Shown here in pieces: positions 15,956 to 18,958 of a DNA stretch of 18,958 bases. How positions within the stretch are numbered: the first letter of the stretch is position 1; each line of letters starts with the position of its first letter. Both the position numbers and the translations under genes were made by a program. The notes under the pieces were generated by a model that saw only the letters and a program-made list of their open reading frames with translations, was not told the DNA's origin and did not search any database. Source of the DNA: Dehalococcoidia bacterium UBA6627 (GTDB lineage Bacteria > Chloroflexota > Dehalococcoidia > UBA2979); NCBI GenBank assembly GCA_002455955.1, contig DKLZ01000090.1, positions 1 to 18,958 on the forward strand. Direction: 5' to 3'.

Positions 15956-16387
15956 TTGCTACGAATACGATTGCGCCGAACTGGTAAAAAAAAGCAACCA
16001 CACTATCGAGTGGTGGTTGCCGATCAACGAGCACCTCGTGACGGAGATTTTGTCGAAGTAATTGGGCATTACAACCCTCGCACTCAACCCTCGACAATCG
16101 TCTTGAAAGAAGAACGAACGAAGCACTGGCTTTCTGTGGGAGCGCAACCATCAGAGACGGTGCACAGGATCCTCCACAAAGCCGGGCTCATCGAAACTGA
16201 GCCGCCGAAACGAGTGACAAAACCAAGTCGAGCCGAACGTGAGGCCGCTGAAGCAACTGCGGCCATCGAAGAACCCACGGCCGATACTGCATCTGATGAT
16301 GATATAGCAGAGAAAACCGAGATAACCGACAACGACGACGGAGATCAAAATACTACGGATAACGAAAACTCTGATGGAAACAGCTAA
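15956..16387 (+). CDS. rpsP: Small ribosomal subunit protein bS16 with long acidic tail
   Basis: Structural protein of the 30S subunit that helps 16S rRNA fold. The first ~80 residues are canonical: LRIRLRRTGKKKQPHYRVVV (2-21), DGDFVEVIGHYNPRT (29-43) and HWLSVGAQPSETVHRIL (57-73). The protein runs on to 143 aa, and residues from about 95 onward are an Ala/Glu/Asp/Asn/Thr-rich acidic tail ending DNDDGDQNTTDNENSDGNS. Such tails are known in some phyla, including Actinomycetota. The start is TTG 15956, supported by CGGAGG (15945-15950) five bases upstream and by homology of the N-terminus. khpA follows after 32 bases, so they form an operon. Confidence 0.96.
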   Translation: MLRIRLRRTGKKKQPHYRVVVADQRAPRDGDFVEVIGHYNPRTQPSTIVLKEERTKHWLSVGAQPSETVHRILHKAGLIETEPPKRVTKPSRAEREAAEATAAIEEPTADTASDDDIAEKTEITDNDDGDQNTTDNENSDGNS

Positions 16388-16419
16388 CCGCCAGTAAACA
16401 CAATCGAAAGTTTTAACTC

Positions 16420-16647
16420 ATGAAGGCGCTCATCGAATACATCGCTCGTTCACTCGCCACTAAACCAGAGGAAGTCGAAGTCCTAGAAGAACATCGTGGC
16501 GATCGAGTTCTCATCCACTTACACGTTGCCGACGAAGACAAAGGTCGAATGATCGGTCGTGACGGCCGCTGCGCTAATGCGATTCGATCGCTAATACATG
16601 TCGCTGCAGTTCGTGCCGGGGTCCGAGCATCACTCGACATCGATTAA
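16420..16647 (+). CDS. khpA: KH-domain RNA-binding protein KhpA
   Basis: A 75-aa single KH domain protein, the usual size for the family that sits between rpsP and rimM. The GxxG loop appears as GRMIGRDGR (46-54), preceded by the beta strands VEVLEEHRGDRVLIHLHV and followed by the helix ANAIRSLIHVAA. In other bacteria KhpA works with KhpB as a global RNA-binding factor affecting division and translation. It starts 32 bases after rpsP and ends 32 bases before rimM; the ribosome site is weak (GAAAG, 16406-16410). The operon position is the normal one, which makes the call firm despite the small size. Confidence 0.93.
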   Translation: MKALIEYIARSLATKPEEVEVLEEHRGDRVLIHLHVADEDKGRMIGRDGRCANAIRSLIHVAAVRAGVRASLDID

Positions 16648-16679
16648 AATCTAATGAACCGTTAAGACTTCGATAGATT

Positions 16680-17240
16680 ATGCCCGCGCCCGATCCTGCT
16701 CCCAACTTTAGCTCCAACAAGAACGAAACTGAACCACAGGTCCGTGAGCGAATAACAGTCGGACGGATCAACGCTACCTGGGGCCTGAAAGGGCATGTTA
16801 AGGTCACAGCTCTCACTTCGAATGACACACGGTTAATCCAAGGTGCGAAATTGATCGTTGCAGGGGAACGCCGCGAGATCATGGATGTCATCACACCTCA
16901 GGGTTACCCCATAATCCACTTCGCGGGGATCAACGACCGTAGCGCTGCAGAAAAACTCCGTGGCAAATTAATCCAGATAGAAGCCGACGAGCTACCAGAA
17001 CTCCCTCAAGGTGAGTATTACGTCGATGACCTTTGCGGTCTGTCTGTTCTGACAACTGATGGCGTCACGATCGGAATCCTGAAAGAAGTTCTCACGACCG
17101 GAGCAAACGACGTTTATTTGATCAAGCGCCCAAATAAGAAAGACACATTGATTCCGGCAATCGCTGATGTTATTTCGGCAGTCGACCTAGAAACAGGTCA
17201 GATGACAATAAATCCTTTACCCGGAATGCTAGAAAACTAG
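16680..17240 (+). CDS. rimM: Ribosome maturation factor RimM
   Basis: Helps assemble the 30S head and binds S19 during 16S maturation. In 186 aa it shows the N-terminal RimM barrel (ITVGRINATWGLKGHVKV, 25-42) and the PRC-barrel C domain (LPQGEYYVDDLCGLSV about 107-122, TTGANDVYLIK about 139-149, LIPAIADVI, closing with INPLPGML). The first ~22 residues (MPAPDPAPNFSSNKNETEPQ) are a polar extension; no in-frame later start fits, so ATG 16680 is kept although its ribosome site is poor. It completes the rpsP-khpA-rimM unit. The trmD and rplS genes that usually follow are not here; a tRNA gene comes next. Confidence 0.95.
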   Translation: MPAPDPAPNFSSNKNETEPQVRERITVGRINATWGLKGHVKVTALTSNDTRLIQGAKLIVAGERREIMDVITPQGYPIIHFAGINDRSAAEKLRGKLIQIEADELPELPQGEYYVDDLCGLSVLTTDGVTIGILKEVLTTGANDVYLIKRPNKKDTLIPAIADVISAVDLETGQMTINPLPGMLEN

Positions 17241-17281
17241 CCTGCGTAATGAACTCAGTCGATCAGTGTCGTAGGCGTTCG

Positions 17282-17287
17282 TATACT
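17282..17287 (+). promoter_or_regulatory. Possible -10 box of the tRNA-Ala promoter
   Basis: TATACT ends 18 bases before the tRNA, a fitting distance for a short 5' leader. No good -35 is seen at 16-18 bases upstream, so the tRNA may alternatively be processed from a rimM read-through transcript. Confidence 0.35.
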
Positions 17288-17305
17288 TCTCCTTCGTAAT
17301 GCGCT

Positions 17306-17381
<76 letters not shown>

Positions 17382-17506
17382 CAGCCAAACCCTCAGGGGT
17401 GATAGCTCGATTCCACTCGCTGAGGCCGTTCCGACCGCCACCTCGGGAGCAGCTGGACTGAGATCGATCAATCCATAATGGGGAAATATTTCGGAGGAAC
17501 TAAAAC

Positions 17507-18472
17507 TTGAAAGCAATCTTCGTGGAGAAACTCGGAGGGCCTGAGAGTCTGGCCATCCGTGACATCGACCCTCCTGACAAGGTTACAGATGGCCAAGTCC
17601 GTGTTGCCATCGAAGCCCGTGGTATTTCGTTTCAAGATGTACTCTTAGTCGCTGGCGAATATCACGTTAAGCCTGATTTACCTTTTATCTTCGGTAGCGA
17701 AGCTACCGGATATATCACTGAGATTGGGAAGGATGTCGAAAACTTCAAGATCGGTGACGCTGTACTCACATCAGCAGGCTGCGTAGAAGAAGCCGTTTTA
17801 GACTCTGACTCCCTAACTCTTATCCCTGAAGGAACTGATATCGAAGCAGCGGCAGCGTTCCGAAGTAACTACCAAACTGCCCTATACGGTATGCAACGTG
17901 GTCGGCTGCGCGCAGGTGAAACGCTATTGGTTCACGGTGCTGCTGGTGGTGTCGGACTAGCTGCAGTCGATGTTGGGAAGCTGATGGGTGCGACGGTCAT
18001 CGCTACAGCAGGCAATGACGAGAAACTAAAAATTGTCGAGCAAGTCGGTGCTGACCACGTCATTAACTACTCGGATGGTTTTCGTGAACAGGTAAAGGAA
18101 CTCACCGATGGACGTGGTGCAGACGTCATCTACGATCCTGTAGGCGGTGATGTTTTCGATGAGTCAATGCGCTGCGTAGCACCGTTCGGCCGGATCCTCA
18201 TCGTTGGCTTCACAGGCGGTCGTTTTGCACTCGCGAAGACTAACCACCTGCTGATCAAAGATGCTGAAGTAATTGGGTACACGATCGGAGGTCTGGCTCG
18301 TCACAATCCTGAGTGGTTAGAAAGGAACCATCAAGTACTAATGAACTGGTTAGCGTTCGGAAGGATCAATCCTTATATATCGCACAGGGTTCCATTATCA
18401 CGAGCTGGAGATGCACTCACACACATCATTAATCGTGAAGTGATCGGCAAAGCGATCGTCATAAACGATTAG
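17507..18472 (+). CDS. Zinc-free MDR-family NADPH:quinone oxidoreductase-like protein
   Basis: Medium-chain dehydrogenase/reductase of 321 aa, like Qor: NADPH-dependent two-electron reduction of quinones or related enones, cytosolic. The GroES-like half (1-125) has MKAIFVEKLGGPESL, PFIFGSEATGYITEIG and IGDAVLTSAG. The Rossmann half has VHGAAGGVGLAAVDVGKLMG (142-161), GADHVINYSD and GRGADVIYDPVGGDVFDESM. The cysteine and histidine zinc ligands of alcohol dehydrogenases are absent, as in the quinone reductase branch. The TTG start at 17507 follows GGAGG (17493-17497) at nine bases, a rather long but acceptable spacing. The true substrate is unknown; some related proteins act on acyl-CoA or other enoyl compounds. 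Confidence 0.93.
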   Translation: MKAIFVEKLGGPESLAIRDIDPPDKVTDGQVRVAIEARGISFQDVLLVAGEYHVKPDLPFIFGSEATGYITEIGKDVENFKIGDAVLTSAGCVEEAVLDSDSLTLIPEGTDIEAAAAFRSNYQTALYGMQRGRLRAGETLLVHGAAGGVGLAAVDVGKLMGATVIATAGNDEKLKIVEQVGADHVINYSDGFREQVKELTDGRGADVIYDPVGGDVFDESMRCVAPFGRILIVGFTGGRFALAKTNHLLIKDAEVIGYTIGGLARHNPEWLERNHQVLMNWLAFGRINPYISHRVPLSRAGDALTHIINREVIGKAIVIND

Positions 18473-18493
18473 TTACTAACGTATATTTAACAC

Positions 18494-18523
18494 TAACAGG
18501 GGCGCACTTCCGGTGCGCTGTTA
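18494..18523. terminator. Strong bulged hairpin between the oxidoreductase and DUF169 genes
   Basis: The outer stem TAACA/TGTTA (18494-18498, 18519-18523) and inner stem GCGCAC/GTGCGC (18502-18507, 18513-18518) give 11 pairs around a TTCCG loop, with a three-G bulge on the 5' side. It lies 21 bases after the oxidoreductase stop. No T tract follows, so it is not a textbook intrinsic terminator and could instead be a leader element of the next gene, which starts 30 bases further on. Confidence 0.45.
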
Positions 18524-18553
18524 CAAATATCAGTAGCGTGAGGCGAACCTACT

Positions 18554-18958
18554 ATGACGACAACACACAACTGGAATGAAATATCAGCAGAAATTCGTAG
18601 CCAGCTAGGTACAGACATACCTCCTATTGCTATCACATTCCATGGCGAAATTCCTTCGTCACCAGCAGCATTCGACGACCCAATGCCGGCACCTACCGCC
18701 GACGGACGCACCGGAAGAGTACCAGCAGGTTGCGTGTTCTGGATGCGATCGACCTCGACAGGGTTCACGACAGTTCCGGAAGACCACGGGAACTGCTCTG
18801 TTGGTTCAATGACACACGGTATGAAAACCATGGAAGAAGTTGCTGGCAATGCAGATGTTGCTGCTCTTCTCGAAAGCGGCTGGGTCACAGAGGATATCGT
18901 GCCTCAAATTCCAGTAGTAAGCAGAAAACCTGCAGCTATTACATACGAGCCACTCAGT
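18554..18958 (+). CDS. DUF169 family protein, N-terminal part (3' end cut by window)
   Basis: The frame is open from ATG 18554 to the window edge, 135 residues without a stop. The pattern fits the DUF169 family: an N-terminal helix with an amphipathic start (WNEISAEIRSQLG), PPIAITFHGEIP (23-34), a central AGCVFWMRSTSTGFTTVPED (58-77), HGNCSVGSMTHGM (78-90) and an AIT(Y)EPL stretch near the break. Two cysteines (C60, C81) are at the positions conserved in the family. Members usually run to about 220-260 aa; their biochemical function is not established. The ribosome site is weak (GAGG, 18540-18543). Because the start is taken from sequence context only, a nearby alternative start is possible. 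Confidence 0.75.
   Translation, partial: MTTTHNWNEISAEIRSQLGTDIPPIAITFHGEIPSSPAAFDDPMPAPTADGRTGRVPAGCVFWMRSTSTGFTTVPEDHGNCSVGSMTHGMKTMEEVAGNADVAALLESGWVTEDIVPQIPVVSRKPAAITYEPLS

Noticed and set aside
17391..17425. CCTCAG/CTGAGG stem after tRNA-Ala as a terminator
   Set aside because: The loop is 23 bases, the inner pairing is short and no T tract follows.

Overview
The window is bacterial chromosome from what looks like a free-living, aerobic, medium-GC organism. It carries no plasmid, phage or transposon signature. The phylum cannot be fixed by reading alone. I lean to Chloroflexota (SAR202/Dehalococcoidia-like): the UvrC carboxyl half has a DGGKGQL RNase H motif followed by an LAKRHEEIF stretch, Ffh is short (444 aa), and a bacterial-luciferase-like monooxygenase is present. 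Actinomycetota remains possible because of the type I pantothenate kinase, the acidic S16 tail and strong GGAGG ribosome sites with GTG/TTG starts.

Layout. Positions 1-3052 (+): 3' part of coaA, a small membrane protein of unknown role, and a stand-alone acyl-CoA carboxylase carboxyltransferase. Positions 3116-4821 (-): an SDR oxidoreductase and an alpha/beta hydrolase. They are divergent from an NtaA/SnaA/DszA-type flavin monooxygenase at 5122-6444 (+), so the three may form a small catabolic locus. Positions 6515-10268 (+) are maintenance genes: uvrC, pcm and xerD. Positions 10512-14090 (+) are lower-glycolysis genes: enolase, an unrecognised protein 8 bases behind it, and a GAPDH whose cofactor residues look NADP-type. 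Positions 14309-17240 (+) are the translation/secretion group ffh, rpsP, khpA, rimM. It is followed not by trmD but by tRNA-Ala(CGC) at 17306-17381, a quinone-oxidoreductase-like MDR enzyme, and the start of a DUF169 protein cut by the window edge.

Most genes are housekeeping. No undescribed multi-gene system is evident. The points most worth a second look are: an Ffh whose GTPase motifs depart from near-invariant consensus (DTVGT for DTAGR, TKTD for TKLD) while its M domain is normal; the GAPDH cofactor-site changes; the unknown gene coupled to enolase; a carboxyltransferase with rewritten oxyanion-loop motifs; and the structured, possibly operator-bearing region before rpsP. Intergenic gaps are fairly long (150-312 bases) for a streamlined genome. 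Several genes have clear Shine-Dalgarno sites that revise the longest-ORF start (monooxygenase, xerD, eno), while ffh has none.
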